A program made the translations under genes and the position numbers. A stretch of 43,814 bases of DNA from Deltaproteobacteria bacterium (GTDB lineage Bacteria > Desulfobacterota > Desulfobulbia > Desulfobulbales > Desulfocapsaceae), in NCBI GenBank assembly GCA_026388715.1, contig JAPLJF010000015.1:1-43814 (forward strand), given 5' to 3'. The notes under the pieces were generated by a model. That model saw nothing but the letters and a program-made list of their open reading frames with translations, did no database searches and was not told where the DNA came from. This document shows positions 17,323 through 25,315 of this stretch, piece by piece (position 1 is the first letter of the stretch; the number at the start of each line of letters is the position of its first letter).

Positions 17323-17333
17323 GAATCATTAGC
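17315..17333 (+). promoter_or_regulatory. Fur box overlapping the promoter
   Basis: GGTAATGAGAATCATTAGC matches the classical 19-base Fur consensus GATAATGATAATCATTATC at 16 of 19 positions. It covers the predicted -10 box, the usual site for Fe(II)-Fur repression. Downstream genes code for iron-containing hemerythrin and diiron proteins, so iron control is plausible. Confidence 0.6.
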
Positions 17334-17582
17334 CAATCAATAAAAAAGATATACTACTGTATTAGTTGATTACAATTCAAAAAATACCTCTATTCCAAAT
17401 TCAACGTTGGCTCACGGACAGAAGCAGCCCTTGAAGCCATACAACGGGGACTGGTCTGATCCTGTAGTTTCTTCTTCACTTCCCCCCGTTTGATGTCACC
17501 ATCCGGGGCTTGAACAACGTGTTCGTTTCATTTATAACAAAATGAAATGACTTATAAAATTTAAAAGACATTCCGATTTCCT

Positions 17583-17609
17583 GCAAACAACAATATTATT
17601 GTTGTTTGC
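17583..17609. promoter_or_regulatory. Perfect 27-base palindrome in the hemerythrin leader
   Basis: Arms GCAAACAACAATA at 17583-17595 and its exact complement at 17597-17609 flank one T. It ends 24 bases before the ATG at 17634. It could be an operator for a dimeric regulator or an RNA hairpin near the ribosome binding site. No long T-run follows, so a simple terminator is less likely. Confidence 0.5.
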
Positions 17610-17633
17610 CAACCAGATAACAAAGATACGCAT

Positions 17634-18059
17634 ATGGGAAATTTATCAGTCATGAACCAGATCACATGGAACGATTCGTATAGTGTCAACAACCCGATCA
17701 TGGACGCTCAGCACAAAGAGTGGATTGCGATCTATAACAAACTGGATCATATTCTGCTCAGTGACAGCTATCACGAAATATTAACTGCAGCCGCAGACAC
17801 CCTCCAGGCCATGCAGAAATATACCGATTATCATTTCCGGGCAGAGGAAGAGTATATGAAACAAATCAACTATCCTGATCTGGTGGCGCACAGGAGACTG
17901 CATACCGATTTTGATGATCAACTTTTCACCTATAACAGAAATATTCTGGATGGAAAATTGGTCCTGAGTTCCGAGGTAATATCTATCGTCAAAAACTGGC
18001 TGTTAGATCATATTCTCAACGAAGACCAGCAATATCGTGCATTCTTGGCCCGAGAGTAA
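17634..18059 (+). CDS. Bacteriohemerythrin
   Basis: A 141-residue single-domain hemerythrin. All seven diiron ligands of the family can be placed: H27 (in DAQHKEW), H67 and E71 (YHFRAEEEY), H86 and H90 (AHRRLH), and H126 and D131 (DHILNEDQQ). It is therefore expected to bind O2 (or react with NO) reversibly at a carboxylate-bridged diiron site in the cytoplasm. In anaerobes and microaerophiles such proteins deliver, scavenge or sense oxygen. It is the first gene of a co-directional signalling cluster behind a Fur-type promoter. The Shine-Dalgarno sequence is weak, and an internal ATG at 17652 would remove six residues without touching the site. Confidence 0.93.
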   Translation: MGNLSVMNQITWNDSYSVNNPIMDAQHKEWIAIYNKLDHILLSDSYHEILTAAADTLQAMQKYTDYHFRAEEEYMKQINYPDLVAHRRLHTDFDDQLFTYNRNILDGKLVLSSEVISIVKNWLLDHILNEDQQYRAFLARE

Positions 18060-18160
18060 TTTTTTCTTAAGGCTTGATTCTCTTGCAATACTCCATTATT
18101 GCCATTTCGATTATCCCTTAGAGAAAACCAATCAAAAAAATCTAAAGAAGGAGTTTTCAC

Positions 18161-18529
18161 ATGTCACGAACTGATGATTTAAATAATGCCTTATCTAATT
18201 TACAGGCAGCCTCTGCCGATATTGAAGCCTGCGCGGTGGTCTCAGAAGACGGCCTGACCATTGCCAGCTCCCTTCCTCAGAATATGGAAGAAGACCGCAT
18301 CGCCGCCATGTGCGCGGTCATGCTCTCCATGGGCGGCAGAACGGCCAAGGAGTTGCAGCGGGGCGAGCTTGACCAGCTCTTTGTCAAGGGGAAAAACGGT
18401 TATGTTATTATCAGCCATGCCGGAGCACATGCCTCCCTGATTGCCATCACCCGCAAGGATGCGAAACTGGGCCTGATTTTCCTTGATATGTCACGCACTG
18501 CCGCTGAAATCGCAGCCATTCTCTCTTAA
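18161..18529 (+). CDS. Roadblock/LC7 domain protein
   Basis: A 122-residue protein made of one Roadblock/LC7 domain. Key segments are IEACAVVSEDGLTIASSLP (21-39), MCAVMLSMGGRTAKEL, and YVIISHAGAHASLIAITRKD near 80-100. MglB-type Roadblock proteins dimerise and regulate small Ras-like GTPases, but no GTPase gene is present in this cluster. AAGGAG stands eight bases before the ATG. It lies 101 bases after hemerythrin and 19 bases before the diiron protein gene, so these probably share a transcript. It may act as a dimeric scaffold for the kinase or the ParA-like protein downstream. Confidence 0.88.
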   Translation: MSRTDDLNNALSNLQAASADIEACAVVSEDGLTIASSLPQNMEEDRIAAMCAVMLSMGGRTAKELQRGELDQLFVKGKNGYVIISHAGAHASLIAITRKDAKLGLIFLDMSRTAAEIAAILS

Positions 18530-18548
18530 ACAGAGCAAGGAAAACACC

Positions 18549-19298
18549 ATGTTAGAACTTTACTCAGACAACGGCCACAAAAGCATCTTCAGCAATGACC
18601 TTTCGGTGGGGAGCATGGTTGAAGCCAATCAGCATATCATCATCCACAACGGCGAAGGGATCCTGCTTGATCCCGGCGGTCACAAGATCTATACCAGACT
18701 TTTCTCTCAGCTTGCCGACCATCTCACCATCTCCGGCCTGAAACACATCTTCTTTTCGCACCAGGACCCTGATATCATTGCCGCCACCAACGGCTGGTTG
18801 ATGGTGACCGATGCCACCGCCCTGCTCTCGGCCCTGTGGATGCGCTTTATCCCCCATTTCGGTGTGGACGAACTGGTGGTGGGCCGGATCACACCTATCC
18901 CCGACGAGGGCATGGTGGTCAACGTCGGCGGGGTCAATCTGAAACTGATCCCCGCCCATTTTCTCCACTCGCCCGGCAATTTCCAGCTCTACGATCCGCT
19001 CTCAAAGATCCTCTACACTGGCGATCTCGGCGCCTCTCTTGGTACCACCGACCCCTTTGTCAAGGATTTTGACGCCCATATCCCCGCCATGGAAGGATTT
19101 CACCGACGCTACCTGCCCTCCTCCAGACCTCTGAAGATGTGGGCAAAGACGGCGCGACAGCTGGATATTGAGATCATTGCCCCCCAGCACGGGGCCATGA
19201 TGGCCGGCAAGGAGAATGTCGAGCGTTTTATCTCCTGGATCGAGACCCTCACCTGCGGCTATGAGCTGATGGGAGACTCCTTCCCCATTCCCGAATAA
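18549..19298 (+). CDS. ODP-like diiron metallo-beta-lactamase-fold protein
   Basis: A 249-residue protein with the metallo-beta-lactamase fold of flavodiiron proteins but no flavodoxin domain. Metal-ligand candidates are H71, D73 and D75 in SHQDPDIIAA, H137 or H140 in AHFLHSPGNF, D159 in YTGDLG, and H214 in APQHGA. The first motif differs from the flavodiiron form HxExDH. ODP proteins (oxygen-binding diiron proteins) of this build are known as O2 sensors coupled to signalling, for example in spirochaete chemotaxis. Next to hemerythrin and a large kinase, an O2- or NO-sensing role is likely. The ATG at 18549 has AAGGAAA upstream; the longer frame starting inside the Roadblock gene is rejected. 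Confidence 0.82.
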   Translation: MLELYSDNGHKSIFSNDLSVGSMVEANQHIIIHNGEGILLDPGGHKIYTRLFSQLADHLTISGLKHIFFSHQDPDIIAATNGWLMVTDATALLSALWMRFIPHFGVDELVVGRITPIPDEGMVVNVGGVNLKLIPAHFLHSPGNFQLYDPLSKILYTGDLGASLGTTDPFVKDFDAHIPAMEGFHRRYLPSSRPLKMWAKTARQLDIEIIAPQHGAMMAGKENVERFISWIETLTCGYELMGDSFPIPE

Positions 19299-19318
19299 GG
19301 CCTGTTTTCAGCGCTGAC

Positions 19319-22300
19319 ATGGACAATTTAGACCATAACAAGAAATTGCTCCTGGATGTCGTCAGTCTGCTCTCCAAGACCCTTGACCTGAATGAGGGGA
19401 CAAAACTGGATCATGGCCAGCGGGTGGCGATTCTGGCCCATGCCCTGGCCACCCAGATGAACGCCGCCAATCCGTGCCAGTTGTACATGGCCGGATTACT
19501 CCACGATATCGGCGGCATGGGTCTGAAACATCATGTGCTGCATCATGCCCTGAAGAACTTTCAGGATATGGAGGCACGGGAGCACGCCGGTCGTGGCGCC
19601 GCGATCCTGGCCAACTTCCGTCCCTTCATCACCCTTGCGCAATGGGTGGGCGACCACCATGAACGCTACGATGGCTCAGGATTCCCGGCCGCCAAATCCA
19701 AACAGGAAATCAGCCCTGAGGCCGGCATTCTCCACCTGGCCGACCAGCTCGATATCTTTATCCGCACCAGCGAACCGGTGACGCAGGAAAGCGTCCTCAA
19801 CTTTATCGAACGACAATCCGGCCGCTCCGTGTCCCCGGCCGTTGCCGCGGCCGGCAGGCGTCTGTTTGCCGACCGCGGCAATATGTCCCTGCTCACCGGC
19901 CCTGCGACCGAAACAACCGCCGGCAAAGATATCACCCTGCACCTCCCTGGTTTCGAGGAGTTCAGCACCCCGGAACTCCTGTGCCAGCTCCTCTGGCTTA
20001 CCGCCAGGGTCGCCGACAGCAAACACCAAGGCAATCAAGACCACTCAGTCCATGTTGCCTACTACAGCCATTATATCGCCAAGGCCCTGGACCACCCGGA
20101 ACTGGATCCCATGGAGGTCCTGTGGACGGCCCTTCTCCACAACATCGGACTGACCGCCGTCCCCAGGGAAGATCTGCAACTCGATTATGATATCCGGCCC
20201 GAGATCTCTCCCCTTTACCGACAACATCCGCAAATCGCCGCCGAACTGATCGCCGCCATCCCCTCTCTCCACCATCTGGCCCCGGTGGTGGCAGCGCACC
20301 ATGAACATTATAACGGCACCGGTTTCCCTCTGGGACTCAAAAAAGAAAAGATCCCCCTGGCCGCCCAGATTATTGCCCTGGCCAATACCTACCACTGGCT
20401 GGCAAGAAGCCCCCTGGCCGGCGACAAACGCCACGAACACGCACTGCATTATCTGGAAAAAGGCAAGGGAACACTCTTTGATCCGATCCTGGCTGAAACG
20501 GCAATAGAGATCCTGGCGATCCATGGGCAGCGCGATATCAGCTGGCTGCATGATCTGCCCAATGTCTATGCCTTCTTTCACGCGCAACGACCGGACCACG
20601 CCTCTCCCGGCCAAACATTCGCCACAGAAAGTGCCGACAGCGGCCAATCCCTGTTTCCCCGGCAATGGCAGCTGGCCAGGATCTCCGAGGACCTCCGGGT
20701 TCTCTCCGGCGCTGCCGAATTGTCTGAGCTTACCGGCATCGAGGAGTGTCATCACCTGGACCGGGTTCTCTCCGGCAACAGTCTTGTCGAGCTTCAGCAG
20801 CAACTCCGGCATCCGTATTCAGGAAAGGTCCTGACCCTGACCCTGCGCAGCAAAAACAACACCCCCCTGGAGCTGATCTTCACCAGACAGGACAACGGCT
20901 ACGATCTCCTGTCACGGGGCATCAACACGGCCCCCCTGTTTGAGCAGAGCGCCTCTGTTTTTTATCGAAATTTTATCAGCAACCCGGAAGCCGAACTCCT
21001 CCTTGACCATCATGCCCTGATCAAAAAAGTCAACACCGCCTTTCTGCACTCTTTCCAGATCCCCCAGGAGACCTTGCTGAAGATGACGGTCACAGAGTTG
21101 TTCAGACCGTTTCTCTCGCCCCGGAAACTCCTTGAGCTGCACTTTTTTTTCCATGCTCAGAATACGGAAACATGGTCAGACGAATTCACCTTTATCACCG
21201 GGCCGGGAGAGCACCTGACAATCCAGGCCACCCTCTATCGCATTCACGGCCAGGAATATGACAACACCACCTCTCTCTGCCGAATCATCAATATTTCAGC
21301 AAGAAAAAATTTTGAACAGGAACTTGTCAGACGGGATGCGGAGCTCCAGGCCAGCGTCCATAACACCACGGGCATGACCGGACAAAGTTTTTTCAAGACC
21401 CTCCTCTATCAGTTCATGATGCTGACAAGAGCCAGGATCGGGATGATTTCGGAACTGGCGGACAACGACCGCAGGGTTTTGCCCCTTGTCTTCTGGGAGA
21501 ACCATAAATTCTGGCCCCCGCCGGACCGGTTCGGACTCCACTCCTCACCGTGTCAACTGGTGGTCAAACGGGGCGAAATTTATTTTCCCAGACGCCTCCA
21601 CGAGTTTTTTCCCACCAGGTTCCTCCTGCAGGATCGGGACATCAGCAGCTACTGGGGCCTGCCACTGAGGCGTCAGGATGGCGCCATCATTGGCATTCTC
21701 TCGGTTTATGACGACAAGCCCATTGTGCATTCCCGCAACATGCAGACCATTGCCAGGATTTTTCAGGCCAGAATCGCCGGCGAACTGGCGAGGATGCAGA
21801 CGGAAGCAATTCTGCTGGAAAAAGACCGGCAGCTGGAGATCCAGAACAACGCCCTGACCCGCATGAATCAGTTAAAAAGCGACATGATCGCCATCACCTC
21901 GCACGACCTGAAGGCGCCGCTCTCGGCCATTATCGGCTACGCGTCCCTGCTGGAACAGCACGCGGCCAGCCTGGACCCCAAAAAAACACAGCATTATATT
22001 CGCCGCATCCAGGATGAGGGGCACAAGCAGCTTACGTTCATCAACAAGCTGCTCGACCTCTACCGCATTGAATCCGGGACCATAGAGCTGGCCCTTGAAC
22101 CGCACCGCCTGGATATCCTGCTGGGGAGCTGCCTGAGCTCATTACGCGAGCCGGCCCGCGCCCGGGAAATCACCTTCCGCTTTACCGTCACCGGCAAGGC
22201 AAGCTCATTTCATATTGACCATCTGCGTATCGGCCAGGTATTAAACAACCTGCTGGCCAATGCCATCAAGTTCTCACCGGACAAGAGGGTCATCTCCGTC

Positions 22301-22597
22301 GGTTACCAGCAGGACGAACACCATGCCGTCATCCAAATCCGCGATCAGGGCCCAGGAATCAATGAACAGGAGATAGACCATATCTTTGATCGTTATTACA
22401 TGGGCAGAACCGATTTCAAGATCCGGCCGCAGGGTTCGGGGCTGGGATTGTATATTGTCCGCAACATTGTCGAACTCCATGGGGGAACAGTCTCCGCGCA
22501 CAACCTGAGTCAGGGCGGAAGCTGTTTTACCGTAACACTGCCTGTAAGCATCAACGAGGAAACACACCATGACCCAACAGAACATTCTCATCATTGA
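19319..22597 (+). CDS. Hybrid-input histidine kinase with tandem HD-GYP, PAS and GAF domains
   Basis: A 1092-residue protein, apparently cytoplasmic, with no clear membrane segment. The first HD-GYP-like domain (about 28-150) has LLHDIGG (H62-D63) and HHERYDGSGFP (113-123). The second (about 240-365) has LLHNIGL, with the catalytic Asp replaced by N275, and HHEHYNGTGFP (327-337). It therefore looks catalytically dead, while the first keeps most metal ligands. A PAS-like region is near 550-660, then GAF-like sequence (about 690-835). HisKA follows with phosphoacceptor H862 (TSHDLKAPLSAI) and an HATPase domain with NNLLANAIKFS and GSGLGLYIV near 1038. It would link c-di-GMP or another nucleotide signal to phosphotransfer to the receiver protein whose gene overlaps its end by 29 bases. 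Confidence 0.9.
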   Translation: MDNLDHNKKLLLDVVSLLSKTLDLNEGTKLDHGQRVAILAHALATQMNAANPCQLYMAGLLHDIGGMGLKHHVLHHALKNFQDMEAREHAGRGAAILANFRPFITLAQWVGDHHERYDGSGFPAAKSKQEISPEAGILHLADQLDIFIRTSEPVTQESVLNFIERQSGRSVSPAVAAAGRRLFADRGNMSLLTGPATETTAGKDITLHLPGFEEFSTPELLCQLLWLTARVADSKHQGNQDHSVHVAYYSHYIAKALDHPELDPMEVLWTALLHNIGLTAVPREDLQLDYDIRPEISPLYRQHPQIAAELIAAIPSLHHLAPVVAAHHEHYNGTGFPLGLKKEKIPLAAQIIALANTYHWLARSPLAGDKRHEHALHYLEKGKGTLFDPILAETAIEILAIHGQRDISWLHDLPNVYAFFHAQRPDHASPGQTFATESADSGQSLFPRQWQLARISEDLRVLSGAAELSELTGIEECHHLDRVLSGNSLVELQQQLRHPYSGKVLTLTLRSKNNTPLELIFTRQDNGYDLLSRGINTAPLFEQSASVFYRNFISNPEAELLLDHHALIKKVNTAFLHSFQIPQETLLKMTVTELFRPFLSPRKLLELHFFFHAQNTETWSDEFTFITGPGEHLTIQATLYRIHGQEYDNTTSLCRIINISARKNFEQELVRRDAELQASVHNTTGMTGQSFFKTLLYQFMMLTRARIGMISELADNDRRVLPLVFWENHKFWPPPDRFGLHSSPCQLVVKRGEIYFPRRLHEFFPTRFLLQDRDISSYWGLPLRRQDGAIIGILSVYDDKPIVHSRNMQTIARIFQARIAGELARMQTEAILLEKDRQLEIQNNALTRMNQLKSDMIAITSHDLKAPLSAIIGYASLLEQHAASLDPKKTQHYIRRIQDEGHKQLTFINKLLDLYRIESGTIELALEPHRLDILLGSCLSSLREPARAREITFRFTVTGKASSFHIDHLRIGQVLNNLLANAIKFSPDKRVISVGYQQDEHHAVIQIRDQGPGINEQEIDHIFDRYYMGRTDFKIRPQGSGLGLYIVRNIVELHGGTVSAHNLSQGGSCFTVTLPVSINEETHHDPTEHSHH

Positions 22598-23501
22598 CGA
22601 CGACCCGGCGCAGCAGGAGATCCTGGGGGAACACCTGCTGCTGACCGGCTTTCATCCTCTCCACGCTTTGGGCTGCGACAGCGCCTTTGACCTGTTACGG
22701 ACAAACCCGGTCGCCCTGATCCTGCTTGACATCAACATGCCCCAGGTTGATGGTTTTCAGACCATGGAACGGCTGCGCAACAACAAGGACACCAAGGAGA
22801 TCCCGGTACTCTTTCTTACCAGCCTGGACCGTCAATACCTGAAGATAAAAGGGCTGGAACTGGGAGCCGACGACTATGTCACCAAGCCGTACAACAGCGC
22901 CGAGCTGATTGCCCGCATCAAGGCGATCCTGAGAAGATCGGCACCCGCCCGTTTCCAACCGGGTGTTATTCAGGGTGATATCCACGCCATCGGCCTCTCG
23001 GAACTGCTCCAGAATCTTGGGCAGAGCGGGCGCGCCAGCCGGATAAACCTGCCGGACATGAATGGAGAAATCATAACAGCGGAAGGCAATATCCTGCTGG
23101 TCCGCCAGGGCGCTTTCTCCGGCCTTGAGGCCTTGCTGCGGCTCCTGCTCTTTGAAAAAGGGGCCTTCACGGTTCAATACGACAACCTCCCTGAGCAGTT
23201 GCCGGAACCGGAGACCTCCATCTTTGCGGCCCTGCTGGCCACTGCCACCCAGGTGGACCAGATAAAAATGGCCGCCGAGACCACCGGTCAGCAGAATCCC
23301 ATCCTGATGCTGACGCCACAGGGAAGCGGGATCCCGGAAATTGACCGCTGGAAGACCCATTTCCCGCTCCCCCTATTTACCCTCATCGCCATGATGGAAG
23401 GCGGGATCGAAGACAACATGAACATGGCGCTGCAGGCGATCATCGAAGACAGGATACAGTGTCTGCCCGAGGCCCTGCCGGCATCGTCTAATTCCAAATA
23501 G
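22569..23501 (+). CDS. Response regulator with C-terminal DUF4388/PATAN-like domain
   Basis: A 310-residue protein. Residues 1-120 form a full receiver domain: acidic pocket D10-D12, phosphorylation site D54 in LLDINMPQVDG, T84 and K106 in DDYVTKPYN. The C-terminal part begins with GDIHAIGLSELLQNLGQSGRASRI (written here only as a region, about 138-161), typical of DUF4388/PATAN domains. These occur with Roadblock and chemotaxis-like systems and mediate protein contacts rather than DNA binding. It overlaps the kinase gene by 29 bases, a strong sign of a cognate pair. The last four codons and the stop lie inside the left end of a short repeat element, so the C-terminus was probably rewritten by its insertion. 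Confidence 0.88.
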   Translation: MTQQNILIIDDDPAQQEILGEHLLLTGFHPLHALGCDSAFDLLRTNPVALILLDINMPQVDGFQTMERLRNNKDTKEIPVLFLTSLDRQYLKIKGLELGADDYVTKPYNSAELIARIKAILRRSAPARFQPGVIQGDIHAIGLSELLQNLGQSGRASRINLPDMNGEIITAEGNILLVRQGAFSGLEALLRLLLFEKGAFTVQYDNLPEQLPEPETSIFAALLATATQVDQIKMAAETTGQQNPILMLTPQGSGIPEIDRWKTHFPLPLFTLIAMMEGGIEDNMNMALQAIIEDRIQCLPEALPASSNSK

Positions 23502-23569
23502 CATTCAAGTTGACACCGAGAAGGCAAGCAAGCGGCGACGAAGGTGCCGGCTTGAATGCAAATTGGAAT
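23491..23569. repeat. 79-bp element with terminal inverted repeats (copy 1)
   Basis: The ends at 23491-23509 (ATTCCAAATAGCATTCAAG) and 23551-23569 are inverted repeats of 19 bases with two mismatches. The interior begins TTGACACCGAGAAGGCA and ends CGACGAAGGTGCCGG. A related 104-base copy lies at 41857-41960 and a partial one near 37879-37903. The layout resembles a MITE or REP-type element. It supplies the response regulator stop codon and separates that gene from the ParA-like gene. Confidence 0.75.
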
Positions 23570-23638
23570 AAACAACAGGACTGCGCATAGCAAGGACATG
23601 GCCAGTCTGCAACGGAGCAACAGCAAGGGAAGAAAAAA

Positions 23639-24421
23639 ATGGGCAAAATCATAGCAATAGCCAGCCTGAAGGGCGGTGTGGGCAAGACGACCACGTGCCT
23701 GAATCTTGGGGTAAGCCTGGCACAAACCGGGAAAAAGGTCCTGCTGGTGGATACCGACCCGCAGGGGGGGCTGGCCGTTGCCGGCAATCTGAAGAGGATC
23801 ACCAGAAACGGACTGGTCCAGATGCTTCGCGGCGAGTTGGGGGAGGATGAAATCGTTATCCAGGCCGGCAAACGGTCACTCTTCCTCGTGGGAAGCGGCG
23901 TCGAAACCCTGGATGATCTGGCTTTTCTGCAGCAGGAAGGCAATAATGGACATCTCGGCACAGCCATCAAGGGACTGGCAATGGGCTTTGACTACATCCT
24001 GCTTGATACCCAGACCGGACTTAATAGCTTATTGCTGCAACTCCTGGCGCACTCAGACTCCCTCCTCCTGCCCTGCAGTTGCCAAGCCGGCGCCATCAAG
24101 ACCCTGCCGCTTTTTCTGAAATCCGTCCACAAGATTCAGTCTGAACGCAATCGTGGACTCAAACTCGAAGGCGTTCTGCTTACCATGATGGACAGCTATG
24201 ACCCCTGTACAACCGAGGTCGAACAGGAGATCAAAAAAACATTTCCCGCCGAGATCTTTTTCAATACCCGCATCCCGCTCCTCCCTTCGTTTGCACGGGC
24301 CGCCCTGCATGGTGTGCCGGTTGCCCTGCTGAAAACCGCGCCTGGCGCAAATCGGGCCTTCGACGCTCTGGCCCTGGAACTCGAGGCCCGTCAACATAAC
24401 ACAGGAGAAGAGACATTATGA
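23639..24421 (+). CDS. ParA/MinD-family (SIMIBI) ATPase
   Basis: A 260-residue ParA-like ATPase. The deviant Walker A KGGVGKTT (11-18) carries the signature lysine K11 as well as K16. A ParA-type VDTDPQGGLAVAGNL follows at about 37-51, and a Walker B region near YILLDTQTGLNS. Such ATPases form ATP-dependent dimers that position cargo on the nucleoid or membrane. No ParB gene and no obvious parS lie nearby. The gene instead overlaps a Roadblock protein gene (ATGA) and follows a kinase and receiver pair. It is therefore more likely to position a signalling or sensory complex than to partition a plasmid. A purine-rich AGGGAAG precedes the ATG. Confidence 0.9.
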   Translation: MGKIIAIASLKGGVGKTTTCLNLGVSLAQTGKKVLLVDTDPQGGLAVAGNLKRITRNGLVQMLRGELGEDEIVIQAGKRSLFLVGSGVETLDDLAFLQQEGNNGHLGTAIKGLAMGFDYILLDTQTGLNSLLLQLLAHSDSLLLPCSCQAGAIKTLPLFLKSVHKIQSERNRGLKLEGVLLTMMDSYDPCTTEVEQEIKKTFPAEIFFNTRIPLLPSFARAALHGVPVALLKTAPGANRAFDALALELEARQHNTGEETL

Positions 24422-24939
24422 ACGCATTAACAGATTCCATCGAGCTTCAGGAGGCCTCCGCTCTTTTCAGAGCCTTGCTCACCGCCGACACCCATCAACC
24501 CGAAAACCCTGACGAAACAGCCGCCAATGAATCCGCTTCACTGCCAGCCGCAACCGATTTGCCGCTGCCATTCCGTGGAGATCAACTGGAGAACATCCTC
24601 TACGGGATGTGCAAACGGGGCGGATTTTCCTGCGCGGTGGTGGCAGACCGTCAGGGACTGACCTTGGGGGGCTATAACAGTCCGGTTGACATGGAGATCC
24701 TGGCGGCTTTTACCACAGTCCTGGGAGAAGCCATCAGCAAGGCCGGCCGTTTTCTTGATCAGCATGAGGCCAACAACATCTCCCTTGATATCAATTATGC
24801 CGACAAGGCAGTGGTTAGACAATTCACTCTTGCAGAAAATCCCTATTTTATTATGATTATCTGTCCGCAGGATGTAGATGAACGAAGCGAAGTGGAACTC
24901 TCTCTAGATCAAATAGTGACCCTTCTGCAGAAAAGATGA
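24418..24939 (+). CDS. Second Roadblock/LC7-like protein, with N-terminal extension
   Basis: A 173-residue protein. About 50 low-complexity residues rich in Glu, Ala and Asn precede a Roadblock-like domain (about 55-170) with FSCAVVADRQGLTLGGYNSP and FTLAENPYFIMIICPQD. The start overlaps the ParA-like stop as ATGA, so translation is coupled and the two proteins probably interact. It is the last gene of the cluster. The extension is absent from the Roadblock protein at 18161 and could be the ParA-contacting tail, since ParB- and MinE-like partners use short N-terminal segments for this, but no specific motif is evident. Confidence 0.78.
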   Translation: MNALTDSIELQEASALFRALLTADTHQPENPDETAANESASLPAATDLPLPFRGDQLENILYGMCKRGGFSCAVVADRQGLTLGGYNSPVDMEILAAFTTVLGEAISKAGRFLDQHEANNISLDINYADKAVVRQFTLAENPYFIMIICPQDVDERSEVELSLDQIVTLLQKR

Positions 24940-25170
24940 GACTGCGATTATAATGCAGGGATTCCCAATCTTTTTCCATTCTTATCAGCCGTAATTGCGG
25001 CTGCAGCCTCAATGTCAACAAGATCAAAGCGGTGAAAGAAGACTTTGTATCCCCATTACTTACCGGTCAGGAGGATTTTGAGTTAAGCGGTACGGTCAGC
25101 AAGGACTGCATAGATTTTTCTGACCACAAAAATTCAGGAGATCGAATCCGTTGTCAAAAACAAAATGAAG

Positions 25171-25315
25171 CTCTTTAGGATAAATATAGTCTTCCGGCAG
25201 AATATTGAGTCGCAGCATATGAGCCAGCCAAAGCATCATGATTATCATCGCTATGTTTGAGTCCTATATATTTCTGGATTGCTGCCGGACCATATTTATC
25301 ATAGATTACGTTCCC
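25171..25315 (-). pseudogene. IS110-family transposase fragment, frameshifted
   Basis: On the minus strand, NVIYDKYGPAAIQKYIGLKH leads into SDDNHDA. After a frameshift, WLAHMLRLNILPEDYIYPKE follows. This pattern, an acidic DD-x-x-DA stretch followed by LAHMLR-x-x-LPE-x-YIYP, is characteristic of IS110-family DEDD transposases. Only about 48 residues remain, so it is inactive. Confidence 0.65.

Larger units (their letters stand above)
17101..17633. other. AT-rich regulatory gap before the hemerythrin gene
   Basis: No gene is supported. The stretch holds a sigma-70 promoter overlapped by a Fur-like box (17294-17333). It also holds an inverted repeat with arms TTTCATTT and AAATGAAA (17526-17547) and a perfect 27-base palindrome (17583-17609) just before the hemerythrin start. 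If transcription starts near 17329 the leader is about 300 bases. Confidence 0.6.

Noticed and set aside
17400..17520. Possible further IS-derived coding sequence
   Set aside because: Both strands were read and no transposase motif could be recognised.
23639..24421. Plasmid or chromosome partition locus
   Set aside because: No ParB gene or parS-like inverted repeat is nearby; the ParA-like gene overlaps a Roadblock gene in a signalling cluster.
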